DNA of 28,949 nt, taken from positions 1-28,949 of the forward strand of contig RGRP01000003.1 in NCBI GenBank assembly GCA_010021145.1, in the 5' to 3' direction. The translations under genes and the position numbers were made by a program. This document shows, piece after piece, positions 20,587 through 27,613 of the stretch (the first letter of the stretch is position 1; each line of letters begins with the position of its first letter). Below the pieces are notes generated by a model, which saw only the letters and a list, made by a program, of their open reading frames with translations, did not search any database and was not told where the DNA came from. Source of the DNA: Candidatus Fonsibacter lacus. Lineage in GTDB: Bacteria; Pseudomonadota; Alphaproteobacteria; Pelagibacterales; Pelagibacteraceae.

Positions 20587-22001
20587 TCTGCACGCTCCGT
20601 CATTGCATAGAACTCTTTTGCAAAAGAGATCTCACACGTTCCTGTCGCCCCTTTTCTGTTTTTGACAACGGCATACTCATAGCGCATTGCATCTTCATTC
20701 TTGTCGTAATACCAAGGCCAATAATTCATGATCACCATGTCGGCATCTTCTTCGATGCGCCCTGATTCACGAAGATCAGAAAGCATTGGTTTTTTGTCAT
20801 TTCTCGATTCAACGCCCCTGTTCAATTGACAAACAGCGAGAATGTCAACGCCTGTTTGCAGTGCAACAGTTTTTAGCTTTCGTGTTGCTGCGCCAATTGC
20901 AAGCGCTCGCGTCTCGGCTTTCGTTGAATCTGAATCAAGATCCATCAGCGTCAGGTAATCAATAATTACCAAAGAGAGATCTTTGTTTCTGCGCTTTTCT
21001 GTTTTGATTTTTGTTGCGACTTGACTTGGCGAAACGTTGTAAGTATTTGTAAAGATAAAGTTTTCTGCGATGCGCTCAATTGGAATTGACCGAATTCGCT
21101 CCTCTTGCTCTTCGTCTTTTATTTGTCTGATGATGTGCCCATAACTAAGAGGCGTGCCACCTTTTTCTAGACACATTAAATAATCAAGACATGACAACAT
21201 ACGCTGACAGACTTCTTTATCAGACATTTCAAGCGTGTAAAAAAGCACCTTGGAGCCCTTGGTGGCGACATCGAGAGCCAGGTTCATGGCCCAGGTCGAT
21301 TTGCCGCTGCCGGGGCGTCCTGCAACGACGATCAGGCGTCCATCCGTCCCAAGTGTGGGATGGTTCAAGCCACCGCCCAAGGCACTGTTCAGGAAGCCGA
21401 AACGGGTGCGTAGGACGCGATTCTCCTGCTTTGGACCAAGCAGCATTTCCTTGGCGGCGATGAAGGGATGAATCTCATCTTTTTGTGTTTCTACGCCCTC
21501 AATAAGCTGTGCAGCATTTAGCACATAAGAGAGAGCGACTTGAGATTCTTGTATGTTGCAGCTTCTTTCTATAATGTCTAGCGAATTCTTTAGGTAGTCT
21601 TTGACAAGCGAGCGAGCGTGATGAAAATGCCAAATAGGGATAATTTTGTTTTTCCAAACATCGAGATCTTTTTCTACGGGGCATGAGACAATCTCATCAA
21701 TGTAATTATCAATTGTTGCTGCATCGCATTCGACTAACTTTCCAAGGCGAGTCGAAACAGTAATTTCATTTGTTGGCGCGTCCTGGAAAGTTAGCAGCTC
21801 TTCTTGCAAGCAATCAAACATGCTTTTGTTGAGTGCGTCAGAAAATATCTCGCGCCCTTTGGGAAGATCCATGAATTTATCAATCCAATCCTGTTCGCCG
21901 AACCCAAAACAAAGATGGTTGTAGGCGGCGGCAAGAAAGTGTTTTTCTATTTCAACCGAGTCCTGCTGAGTTTCAAAGTCTTCGATGCCAAGCGTTGTCA
22001 T
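20583..22001 (-). CDS. dnaB: replicative DNA helicase, DnaB family
   Basis: 472 residues from the ATG at 22001; an in-frame start at 22037 adds 12. The N-terminal domain (about 15-130) has the DnaB-like helical layout. The RecA-type ATPase has Walker A G228-R-P-G-S-G-K234-S-T236, LFYTLEMS, Walker B LVIIDYLTL (344-352), and QLNRGVESRNDKKPMLSDLR then ESGRIEEDADMV, a DnaB hallmark. It unwinds DNA at the fork as a hexamer. No intein or insertion. It is coupled to the zinc protein downstream and follows the organizer gene. Confidence 0.95.
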   Translation of the reverse strand: MTTLGIEDFETQQDSVEIEKHFLAAAYNHLCFGFGEQDWIDKFMDLPKGREIFSDALNKSMFDCLQEELLTFQDAPTNEITVSTRLGKLVECDAATIDNYIDEIVSCPVEKDLDVWKNKIIPIWHFHHARSLVKDYLKNSLDIIERSCNIQESQVALSYVLNAAQLIEGVETQKDEIHPFIAAKEMLLGPKQENRVLRTRFGFLNSALGGGLNHPTLGTDGRLIVVAGRPGSGKSTWAMNLALDVATKGSKVLFYTLEMSDKEVCQRMLSCLDYLMCLEKGGTPLSYGHIIRQIKDEEQEERIRSIPIERIAENFIFTNTYNVSPSQVATKIKTEKRRNKDLSLVIIDYLTLMDLDSDSTKAETRALAIGAATRKLKTVALQTGVDILAVCQLNRGVESRNDKKPMLSDLRESGRIEEDADMVIMNYWPWYYDKNEDAMRYEYAVVKNRKGATGTCEISFAKEFYAMTERAE

Positions 22002-22042
22002 GTTGTTCTGAGTGAGAGAGTTTGCAGATGATAGCACGTATT

Positions 22043-22909
22043 TCAGAATTGCAAGTCGCTTGCTGCGTCTTCTTCAAAAATTGTTGTGACAGTTTGCGTG
22101 CTGGGTCTGTTGTTGATTTGCCATGCAGGAGTTTTTTGTTTTCCAAAGCGCTCCCAATTTTCGTAAGTAATCGAACTCCACTTTTTCTCGCCCATTTGTG
22201 ATTTCTCGATTGCTGTCTGCAGTTGCTTTTTTACATGTTGCATACCACCGCTTTTATCTTGCAAAATTTTTCTTAGCTGCAAAATTAACCCACTGAAGGC
22301 TCGCTGCGTCTTGGCCCCTGCTTTGTGATCGTTGAAGAAGCTGCAGATCAGCTCTGAGAGGGGCCTGAGATCGTCAGGAACGCTGCTCTGGGTCGCTTTG
22401 ACTCTCTTCGTACCAGAAGCGGGTGAAGGCGTGTGTGTGGCGGGTGTGGGCGGCGCAGGAATCTGTTGGGGGGATACAGGGGGGGTTTCTTCTAATTGGT
22501 CTTCTGGATTTATTGGTCTTCTTAAAGGGACTGGTTTCCCGTAGGACGGGTTTCCAGTCGCCTGGTTTTCCGTAAGACGGGTTTCCAGTCGCACGGTAGG
22601 TCGATCCCGGAAGGTCAGCTCTCTACTGAGAACCTTCCCTGTTTTTTCGCACCGCAAAACCTTATCTTCTAAATATCCAAATTCACGCAATTCCGCAAGA
22701 GCCGCCGTTACAGCATCCCTTCCTTCTGCGCCATGACTCAAGATCCAAGCCTTGTTGAATTTGAATCCGCTGCTATGACTTAAGCATCCAGCAAGAATTC
22801 CTTTTGCACGCCAACTTAATCTTGAATCTCTAATCGCTTCGTTGAGTATCATTGTGAATTTTGCTGACTCCGCACTACTTTCAAAAACGTTGTCGCTGTC
22901 AGATAGCAT
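22043..22909 (-). CDS. replisome organizer-like protein (winged helix, O-protein analog)
   Basis: 288 residues from the ATG at 22909, which has an excellent AGGAGG site 6 bases upstream; a TTG at 22915 is not needed. Residues about 18-75 form a winged helix (LSWRAKGILAGCLSHSSGFK, then ILSHGAEGRDAVTAALAELREFGYL). A disordered Pro/Thr-rich stretch covers about 125-170. The C-terminal part is basic and helical (RAFSGLILQLRKILQDKSGG) and ends NWERFGKQKTPAWQ. This is the layout of phage initiator/organizer proteins that bind origin DNA and recruit the helicase encoded next. The gene holds two 31-bp DNA repeats (22531-22592). Confidence 0.75.
   Translation of the reverse strand: MLSDSDNVFESSAESAKFTMILNEAIRDSRLSWRAKGILAGCLSHSSGFKFNKAWILSHGAEGRDAVTAALAELREFGYLEDKVLRCEKTGKVLSRELTFRDRPTVRLETRLTENQATGNPSYGKPVPLRRPINPEDQLEETPPVSPQQIPAPPTPATHTPSPASGTKRVKATQSSVPDDLRPLSELICSFFNDHKAGAKTQRAFSGLILQLRKILQDKSGGMQHVKKQLQTAIEKSQMGEKKWSSITYENWERFGKQKTPAWQINNRPSTQTVTTIFEEDAASDLQF
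22531..22592. repeat. two tandem 31-bp direct repeats, iteron-like
   Basis: Two head-to-tail copies of a 31-bp unit (22531-22561 and 22562-22592) differ at 2 positions. Each starts CTGGTTTxCC and ends GGGTTTCCAGTCGC, with an internal CCCGT-N3-ACGGG inverted repeat in copy 1. The unit is not a multiple of three, so the protein reads the copies in two frames. An AT-rich stretch lies next to it (22487-22530). Confidence 0.85.
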
Positions 22910-23081
22910 TTTCAACCTCCTGAATAATTTTCAAGCCAGCCAGCGCAGCCTGAATCTGCTGTTTTTCTAGTATGTCATATTTATTTCTGTCGTTTTTGTC
23001 TGCAGCTCGAAGTTTGCTAATTGCTAGCTGCGAAATCAAAGCTTGAATCTCCATCATTTTTTGCGCCTGTCGTAAATTCAT
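22899..23081 (-). CDS. 60-aa helical protein upstream of the organizer
   Basis: 60 residues from the ATG at 23081 (MNLRQAQKMMEIQALISQL), helical and charged throughout. The longer open frame upstream runs inside the next gene. The AGGAGG that serves the organizer lies within its last codons, so translation of both is linked. Function unknown. Confidence 0.6.
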   Translation of the reverse strand: MNLRQAQKMMEIQALISQLAISKLRAADKNDRNKYDILEKQQIQAALAGLKIIQEVENAI

Positions 23082-23094
23082 AACGGGCGCAAGT

Positions 23095-23427
23095 TCAGAT
23101 AGCTGAATTGAAATCCCAATCGGGTCCAAACTTTTCTCGTACAATTTCTCCGATTGCGATTGTGAGATTCTCGTCGGTTTTTCTGAGAAACTTTTTGAAT
23201 TCGTCATGAAGCTCAAACTCCTGTTTGTCGAGCAAATCAAGTTGTCTGTGAAATTCACTCATCGCTGGTGAATCTTCTAAGTAATCAGTTGCTTTGATGT
23301 AAAGCGCTGATCTTTTTTCTGTTAGTTCTTGAACGCGCTTTTTGTGCTCTTCTCGTCGCGTAATGATGCTGTGCCTAAGATGCACCGCACGCGCTAAAGA
23401 CTTTGCAAGCGCTTCGGTCATGTGCAT
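23095..23427 (-). CDS. coiled-coil protein, 110 aa
   Basis: 110 residues with long charged helices (REEHKKRVQELTEKRSALYI, then HRQLDLLDKQEFELHDEFKK) and an end with FGPDWDFNSAI. An alternative start MTEALAK is at 23421. It is likely a coiled-coil protein without catalytic motifs. It lies between a possible promoter gap at 23428-23466, which contains GTACT-N9-AGTAC, and the organizer operon. Confidence 0.65.
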   Translation of the reverse strand: MHMTEALAKSLARAVHLRHSIITRREEHKKRVQELTEKRSALYIKATDYLEDSPAMSEFHRQLDLLDKQEFELHDEFKKFLRKTDENLTIAIGEIVREKFGPDWDFNSAI

Positions 23428-23466
23428 TTTGCACTTACGGTGTACTTGTGCCAGTAGTACAAAGTG

Positions 23467-23820
23467 TCACGCTTTGACCAGCTTTTTGCTTTTTTGCTTT
23501 GCCTCTGTTTTTTCCTTTTCTGTGTGTAGTGCAAGATGACGCTCAAGCGCGTTCATGTGCGGGCACTTGCTGCCAACTGCATGACGCTTGAAAAATTCAC
23601 GCAATTCTTCAAGAACTCCAAACTCGTATTCCGCCTGCTCTGGACCCCAGCTTCCAAACGTGCGATCAAGAACAAAAAGCTCATACCATTCGTTATCGTC
23701 CAAATAGCGACGCTTTGCCGCCCACATTAAATCTTTGTGACGCAGTTTATTTTGACGCTTTTGTTCTTTTTCTTGACGTGCGCGTTCCTGAGCTTCCCTG
23801 CGAGAAAGAAAAGTTGCCAT
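23467..23820 (-). CDS. basic protein of 117 aa, unknown
   Basis: 117 residues. The N-terminus is a basic helix (RREAQERARQEKEQKRQNK), the centre is aromatic (RRYLDDNEWYELFVLDRTFG, WGPEQAEYEFGVLEEL), and the end is basic again. The pattern of a His/Cys pair (SKCPHMNALERH) could bind metal. Function unknown; likely an early or replication accessory gene. Confidence 0.68.
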   Translation of the reverse strand: MATFLSRREAQERARQEKEQKRQNKLRHKDLMWAAKRRYLDDNEWYELFVLDRTFGSWGPEQAEYEFGVLEELREFFKRHAVGSKCPHMNALERHLALHTEKEKTEAKQKSKKLVKA

Positions 23821-23828
23821 GTTTCCGA

Positions 23829-24071
23829 TCAGATAAGAGAAAGTTGTTTACGATTTGCTTCTTGAATCAATGTTTGAATTGATTTAGAAGAAAGATGAAT
23901 TTGTGGGAAGACCCAGTAATCATGTCTGCGCCCGCCCCAGGTTTTGCATTTGAAGTGGGGAAAAGATGAATCACACTTCACCTCTTCAATAATTTCAAAC
24001 TCCTCCTCACCATGGAAGCGGGCGAACACGAGGTCTCCCGGCTTGAACTTCAGCCTCTCGCGTCTAGTCAT
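23829..24071 (-). CDS. SH3/KOW-like small protein
   Basis: 80 residues. The N-terminal half reads as a small beta-barrel: FKPGDLVFARFHGEEEFEII, then KCKTWGGRRHDYWVFPQ. This matches SH3-like or KOW-type domains that bind nucleic acids or proteins. It is the first gene after the promoter at 24099-24127, with its ATG at 24071. Function unknown. Confidence 0.7.
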   Translation of the reverse strand: MTRRERLKFKPGDLVFARFHGEEEFEIIEEVKCDSSFPHFKCKTWGGRRHDYWVFPQIHLSSKSIQTLIQEANRKQLSLI

Positions 24072-24098
24072 GACAGGGTTTTTGCATAGAACACCTTA

Positions 24099-24127
24099 AG
24101 TGTAAGATGGAGTGGAGCATCTGTCAA
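24099..24127 (-). promoter_or_regulatory. strong sigma-70-like promoter for the minus-strand replication operon
   Basis: On the minus strand a perfect TTGACA (24127-24122), a 17-bp spacer and TACACT (24104-24099). Transcription should start near 24092, about 21 bases before the ATG at 24071, and could run through to the helicase. An ACACC/GGTGT-type inverted repeat overlaps the -10 area. Confidence 0.75.
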
Positions 24128-24158
24128 TACAAGTCAGCGGATCAACGTCATTTGTGAT

Positions 24159-24428
24159 TCACTCTGCTTTATTTTCACTTTCAATGATTCTTTCTTTTTG
24201 TGTGAGCGTTCTAAAAAAGCGAACATTTAACTGCCACATCGCAGCGCCGATTCGATCAATGTCTGGAAGAAGTTCTTTTCTGTATTCAGCTGTAACCGCT
24301 AAAAAGTTTTCATCTAGCATGTAAAGCAAACTTTCAGCAAGCTGCGCTGATTTTGCAAGAGATTGTTTTAGCTCGCGCATGGATTGATGCACGAGCATTT
24401 TTTCTTGATCGCTGGCGGGGAATTTCAA
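24159..24428 (-). CDS. 89-aa helical protein
   Basis: 89 residues from a TTG that overlaps the upstream stop by 4 bases (TTGA at 24425-24428); an internal ATG at residue 11 is another option. It is helical (VHQSMRELKQSLAKSAQLAE, AEYRKELLPDIDRIGAAMW). Function unknown. It ends 31 bases before the promoter at 24127, on the same strand. Confidence 0.6.
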   Translation of the reverse strand: MKFPASDQEKMLVHQSMRELKQSLAKSAQLAESLLYMLDENFLAVTAEYRKELLPDIDRIGAAMWQLNVRFFRTLTQKERIIESENKAE

Positions 24429-24619
24429 GCTGACACAGATTGAAGGGCCTGCGCTTTTTCTTTGCGCACATGCACCTTTAGAGCATCCGGGTGGATTCGT
24501 TCAAGGGTCTTCACTGCTTCAAACGCATTTCGTTGCATCATGCGCCCTGACAGGATTTTTGTTCCCTGCGAGCGCGTGATCCCCTTGGGCACGATTACGG
24601 CGTAGAAAAAGTTTGACAC
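24425..24619 (-). CDS. 64-aa basic protein
   Basis: 64 residues from a GTG at 24619. It begins FFYAVIVPKGITRSQGTKIL and has a helix with RNAFEAVKTLERIHPDALKV, then basic residues. A strand-helix pattern; function unknown. It is divergent from the plus-strand early block. A TACAAT box (24650-24645 on the minus strand) is a possible -10, without a clear -35. Confidence 0.58.
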   Translation of the reverse strand: MSNFFYAVIVPKGITRSQGTKILSGRMMQRNAFEAVKTLERIHPDALKVHVRKEKAQALQSVSA

Positions 24620-24638
24620 GACATGAAGCCTCTAAAGC

Positions 24639-25247
24639 TTGCGGAGATTGTATCGTGCAAACTTGCGTGAGAGCAAAAAGTTTGTGCCCAAGGCTACGAA
24701 GTCAGCGTTCAAGCATGGGATTCTCCTGCGCCCCCAGGGTCATTCATTTCTGCGAGAGAAAATAAAAAAGTGCGCTTCAATTGAGTGGAAGCAAAAAGCT
24801 TTGTATGTCATGAGACGCAGATTTTATTTTCAAGTGTTAAAGGCGCACGTAAAACTTAAGTATCGTTGGGGTAGCTATTATTACATAACTCGTATTGGGG
24901 CGCCAGGGGTTAAAGAGTTTTTATGTCGAGAAACTTTCTATGTTGCGCAGATCTCTAAAAAAGAAGATGCTGTCAAGTTTCGCAATTATTGGTATTGGTG
25001 CAGAAGAAGATCATTTGAAATACTTGAATGGCTATGGAATTTGCAAGCAGAAGATTATTGTTGGGAGCTGCATCAGTACTTGAAAGGGTTTATTGTGACC
25101 AAGCGCCCAATCATGAGTGAAGTCGAAAGGTATGACGCAAAAAGTAGCGAAGAGATTTGTTGCGAAATACTCAGAACGCGGAGAGCTTTTGATAACGGCG
25201 AGTCAGGTGAAAAAGAGATTACATCTATGCAGAGAAGCCTTGTCTAA
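24639..25247 (+). CDS. basic aromatic protein, 202 aa, uncertain start and end
   Basis: Open from a TTG at 24639. The core (residues about 55-165) is rich in Trp, Tyr and Arg (RRRFYFQVLKAHVKLKYRWG, then WYWCRRRSFEILEWLW, YCWELHQYLKGF) and looks real. The start is weak: an ATG at 24623 in another frame gives a 15-codon frame that ends at 24670. The last 115 bases overlap the next gene in another frame, where the next gene looks more protein-like. The basic, aromatic nature fits nucleic acid binding. No family recognised. Confidence 0.58.
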   Translation: MRRLYRANLRESKKFVPKATKSAFKHGILLRPQGHSFLREKIKKCASIEWKQKALYVMRRRFYFQVLKAHVKLKYRWGSYYYITRIGAPGVKEFLCRETFYVAQISKKEDAVKFRNYWYWCRRRSFEILEWLWNLQAEDYCWELHQYLKGFIVTKRPIMSEVERYDAKSSEEICCEILRTRRAFDNGESGEKEITSMQRSLV

Positions 25248-25677
25248 TAATAAAAGCTACACAACAAGATTTAAAGATATTTACGAGTCGCTTGAAGAGA
25301 TTGAAAACAATGCAATGAAAGAATTTGAAATTGCAGGGTTGTTTACTGACAGATACTTTCAACTTCAGATGCGTGGGTGGGGTGGAGTTTATGCAAATTA
25401 CGATCAGAGTGCCTTACCTGAGGGCGCATTTCTTCCTTTTGTGCGCACGAGATTCAATTCGCAGACCCCAGTGGATGAGGGCTGCATCTGGATTGGGAGC
25501 TTTAGCGAGTTTCCAAGAATTTATGTTGCGAATAATGTTGCTAAATGGGTGTCACCTTATTCAGGCATGGGTTTTGTAAGAAGTGAACCATTTTTACCTT
25601 ACGCCGAAGCGAGAAAAATTCTTCCTAGGCTTGCAGATAGAAGAATGTATCCTGATCTTGACGTGACATTCATTTAA
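25132..25677 (+). CDS. unknown 181-aa protein
   Basis: 181 residues from the ATG at 25132; a GTG at 25117 adds 5. The N-terminal third is helical and basic (FVAKYSERGELLITASQVKK, LEEIENNAMKEF). The remainder is mixed with aromatic strands (GWGGVYANYDQSALPEGAF, EGCIWIGSFSEFPRIYV, WVSPYSGMGFVR). No motif recognised. It ends 22 bases before the conserved promoter at 25700. Confidence 0.7.
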   Translation: MTQKVAKRFVAKYSERGELLITASQVKKRLHLCREALSNNKSYTTRFKDIYESLEEIENNAMKEFEIAGLFTDRYFQLQMRGWGGVYANYDQSALPEGAFLPFVRTRFNSQTPVDEGCIWIGSFSEFPRIYVANNVAKWVSPYSGMGFVRSEPFLPYAEARKILPRLADRRMYPDLDVTFI

Positions 25678-25699
25678 TTCGCTTGTGCAAAATAAATGC

Positions 25700-25728
25700 T
25701 TGACAGTAAACTTGCAAAGTGCTAGATT
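25700..25728 (+). promoter_or_regulatory. early-type promoter, copy 1 of the ATGCTTGACA family
   Basis: TTGACA (25700-25705), 17 bp, TAGATT (25723-25728), preceded by AAATGC as in two other copies. The start would be near 25735, where GCGAGT-N6-ACTCAGC can fold into a short hairpin with one bulge. It places the true start of the next gene at 25755, not the ATG at 25719 that lies inside the promoter. Confidence 0.75.
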
Positions 25729-25754
25729 CTGCGAGTCCTCCAACTCAGCGCTAC

Positions 25755-26213
25755 ATGCAGATTATTTCAAGACAAGAAAGTGTTAAGCGCAATCTGCGTA
25801 ATTTAACACTGCACGAGTTTATGTGCTACGAGGCGGAAAGCGTCGTAAAACATAACTGGACGGATGTCGCAGTTCACGACAAAAAGATAATCAGCAGGAT
25901 GCGCCCAGGCGATACACGCCTCTGGATCATTTCAGAGCTTGGTAGCAATTTTCTTCCTTTGTATTGCAAGCTTTACGAAAAGTATAGGCAGGAAGAATCT
26001 GAGTACGAGCTTTCTGTTGCTGAAGTACACATGATGCGCTTTCTAAAAAATGATCGTCTTGGCGAGATGCAAAGCAAAATTGCACGAGCTACATCAAAGT
26101 TTTATTTCATTATTAAAGGTTTTGGGAAGTACGATTATTCTGTTACTCCCGCTAGCTTCGGCAGTGTGCTGGATTTGGTTTTCAATGGAAAAGCTAATCA
26201 TTCTCTGAACTGA
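25755..26213 (+). CDS. unknown early protein, 152 aa
   Basis: 152 residues from the ATG at 25755. Helical, with charged stretches (ESVKRNLRNLTLHEFMCYEA, CKLYEKYRQEESEYELSVAE) and a C-terminal part with YDYSVTPASFGSVLDLVFNG. It is the first gene of a small unit with 26216-26527. Function unknown. Confidence 0.7.
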   Translation: MQIISRQESVKRNLRNLTLHEFMCYEAESVVKHNWTDVAVHDKKIISRMRPGDTRLWIISELGSNFLPLYCKLYEKYRQEESEYELSVAEVHMMRFLKNDRLGEMQSKIARATSKFYFIIKGFGKYDYSVTPASFGSVLDLVFNGKANHSLN

Positions 26214-26215
26214 TC

Positions 26216-26527
26216 ATGAAACTAAAATCTGAGCTTTACATCAGCGAATTGAACATGATTCTTTTCGGGCTGACACTGCAAATGCAAGACATTGTGAAAG
26301 TGCTGCAGCGTGAAAAAAGAAAAGCACAGATTGCTTGCTTTTTTGCGCCTTGGCTGAGTCGTGAAATTTATACGACTCTTGCAGTGAAAGCTGATTACAT
26401 GATGAAGCACGTGTCTGCACTTTCTGAATTGCGTGACAAAATCATGCAGGCGGAAGGTATTGACGATGACATGCAAACTATCACGTTTGAACAGATTTGT
26501 GAAAAAGCCATGCAGGAAAATGCTTGA
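26216..26527 (+). CDS. unknown early protein, 103 aa
   Basis: 103 residues, helical (ELNMILFGLTLQMQDIVKVL, YTTLAVKADYMMKHVSALSE) with an acidic C-terminal part (AEGIDDDMQTITFEQICEKA). It starts 2 bases after the previous stop. The ending TFEQICEKA resembles the ending of 27884-28432 (REICDLAFKQ) and the start of 28429-28755 (ITFEQLL) only loosely. The -35 box of the second promoter overlaps its stop codon. Confidence 0.7.
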   Translation: MKLKSELYISELNMILFGLTLQMQDIVKVLQREKRKAQIACFFAPWLSREIYTTLAVKADYMMKHVSALSELRDKIMQAEGIDDDMQTITFEQICEKAMQENA

Positions 26528-26552
26528 CACGTAGCGTTGTCGCCTGTAGAAT
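26524..26552 (+). promoter_or_regulatory. early-type promoter, copy 2 of the ATGCTTGACA family
   Basis: TTGACA (26524-26529), 17 bp, TAGAAT (26547-26552), preceded by AAATGC. It overlaps the stop codon of the upstream gene. The predicted start near 26559 lies inside the left arm of a terminator hairpin. Confidence 0.8.
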
Positions 26553-26554
26553 AC

Positions 26555-26586
26555 AAAGACCGCTCAGCACAGAGTGGTCTTTTTTT
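26555..26586 (+). terminator. intrinsic terminator directly at the start of a promoter
   Basis: AAAGACCGCTC (26555-26565), loop AGCACA and GAGTGGTCTTT (26572-26582) form an 11-bp stem with one G-T pair, followed by a run of T up to 26586. It would end transcription from upstream genes. Because the promoter at 26524 starts right at the hairpin, it may also attenuate the next gene. Confidence 0.85.
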
Positions 26587-26598
26587 ATTAACAGAAAC

Positions 26599-26907
26599 AT
26601 GCAAACGGCATTTAAGCAAGAAGTAGATCACTTCACTTTATTTCTTGAAAATCACGACGGTATTTCGCACAATGCGCTACTTAAGTCTCTAAGCTGGATC
26701 TATCAAAACGTAGAAGAGTCTGATTACTACGATTCAGCTTTGTTTGAAGCATCTCAGTTTGTTTCAAAGTTTTTTGCTTTCTTTTGGAGCAAGTATTGCA
26801 ATCAGAAAGACTTATTTCTTACACACAAAAACGAAATCATTTCTATCGTCGCCTTTAGATTTGCTCATTCTGCGCTCAACGAATTCAAGCTGGGTAATCT
26901 TTACTGA
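26599..26907 (+). CDS. unknown early protein, 102 aa
   Basis: 102 residues from the ATG at 26599 (MQTAFKQEVDHFTLFLENHD). The longer open frame from 26524 crosses the promoter and terminator. It is helical and Phe-rich (SQFVSKFFAFFWSKYC, SIVAFRFAHSALNEF). The ATG is 13 bases after the T-run. Function unknown. Confidence 0.7.
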   Translation: MQTAFKQEVDHFTLFLENHDGISHNALLKSLSWIYQNVEESDYYDSALFEASQFVSKFFAFFWSKYCNQKDLFLTHKNEIISIVAFRFAHSALNEFKLGNLY

Positions 26908-26916
26908 GAATCAATC

Positions 26917-27321
26917 ATGGAAATGAATCCCACTTTGACCGCACTCGTTCAAACTATTTTATTTACAGAATCCGATATTTATGGCGAGCCGCTTGAAGAC
27001 AATTATTCAATTGCAGATTTTGACGAAGAGTCACTGAAGAAACTTTATTCTGAGTATCAGCAGTTTATTGCAATTGCTGAGGAAAAAATTACTGAAAAGA
27101 TTGGTGAAAACTGGGATTGCATTGATGATTTTTATGATGTTCAGCAACCTGCATTAAATCAAACCGAACACGATTACGTGTTAACTCGTAACAGACATGG
27201 CGCAGGTTTTTGGGATGGAGACTGGAGTTCTGAGGTTTCAAAGATTCTTACTGACGCCGCTCGCTCTCAGTATGAATTTACTGCATACGTTGGTGATGAC
27301 GAGAGAATTTATTTAGTATGA
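26917..27321 (+). CDS. conserved phage-type protein with HGAGFWDGDW motif
   Basis: 134 residues. The C-terminal half has HDYVLTRNRHGAGFWDGDW followed by LTDAARSQYEFTAYVGDDER. As I remember, a motif of the form LTRNGHGAGFWD is widespread in small phage proteins of unknown function. The N-terminal half is helical and acidic. The start MEMN is 9 bases after the upstream stop, and the stop overlaps the next ATG by 4 bases. Confidence 0.75.
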   Translation: MEMNPTLTALVQTILFTESDIYGEPLEDNYSIADFDEESLKKLYSEYQQFIAIAEEKITEKIGENWDCIDDFYDVQQPALNQTEHDYVLTRNRHGAGFWDGDWSSEVSKILTDAARSQYEFTAYVGDDERIYLV

Positions 27322-27599
27322 ATCAAGACGATGATCTTTTGTTGGGCGTGCGCTGTCCTGTTTGTGAAAGCACAGAAAGAAAAGTAATTGAATCTAGAAG
27401 ACAGATAAATGAAATTCGCAGAAGATGCGTATGTCAAACTTGTTCAACAAGATTTACGACAACTGAAAAATTAATTGATCGAGATGACAAAGTGAGCCCA
27501 GATTTTCTATTTGCTCTACTAAGGGGGCTTTCTTCGATTGAGAAAGCAGTTTCTAATTTGCGCGTATCTCTTGAGACCGGATTAGAAAATTACAAGTGA
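27318..27599 (+). CDS. NrdR-type zinc-ribbon protein without ATP cone
   Basis: 93 residues. The ribbon has C13-P-V-C16, VIESRRQINEIRRRCVCQTC with C39 and C42, and RFTTTE. These match the zinc-ribbon DNA-binding domain of the ribonucleotide reductase repressor NrdR (CPxC, VxDSR, RRRxCxxCxxRFTTxE). The ATP-cone domain of about 90 residues is absent, and the C-terminal part is a short helical stretch (FLFALLRGLSSIEKAVSNL). It could bind NrdR boxes or act as a partner or decoy. Coupled to the gene before it. Confidence 0.78.
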   Translation: MNQDDDLLLGVRCPVCESTERKVIESRRQINEIRRRCVCQTCSTRFTTTEKLIDRDDKVSPDFLFALLRGLSSIEKAVSNLRVSLETGLENYK

Positions 27600-27613
27600 C
27601 AACAGATAAATGC

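Noticed and set aside
22531..22592. Tandem 31-bp repeats considered as a CRISPR array
   Set aside because: There are only two copies with no spacers between them, inside a coding region.
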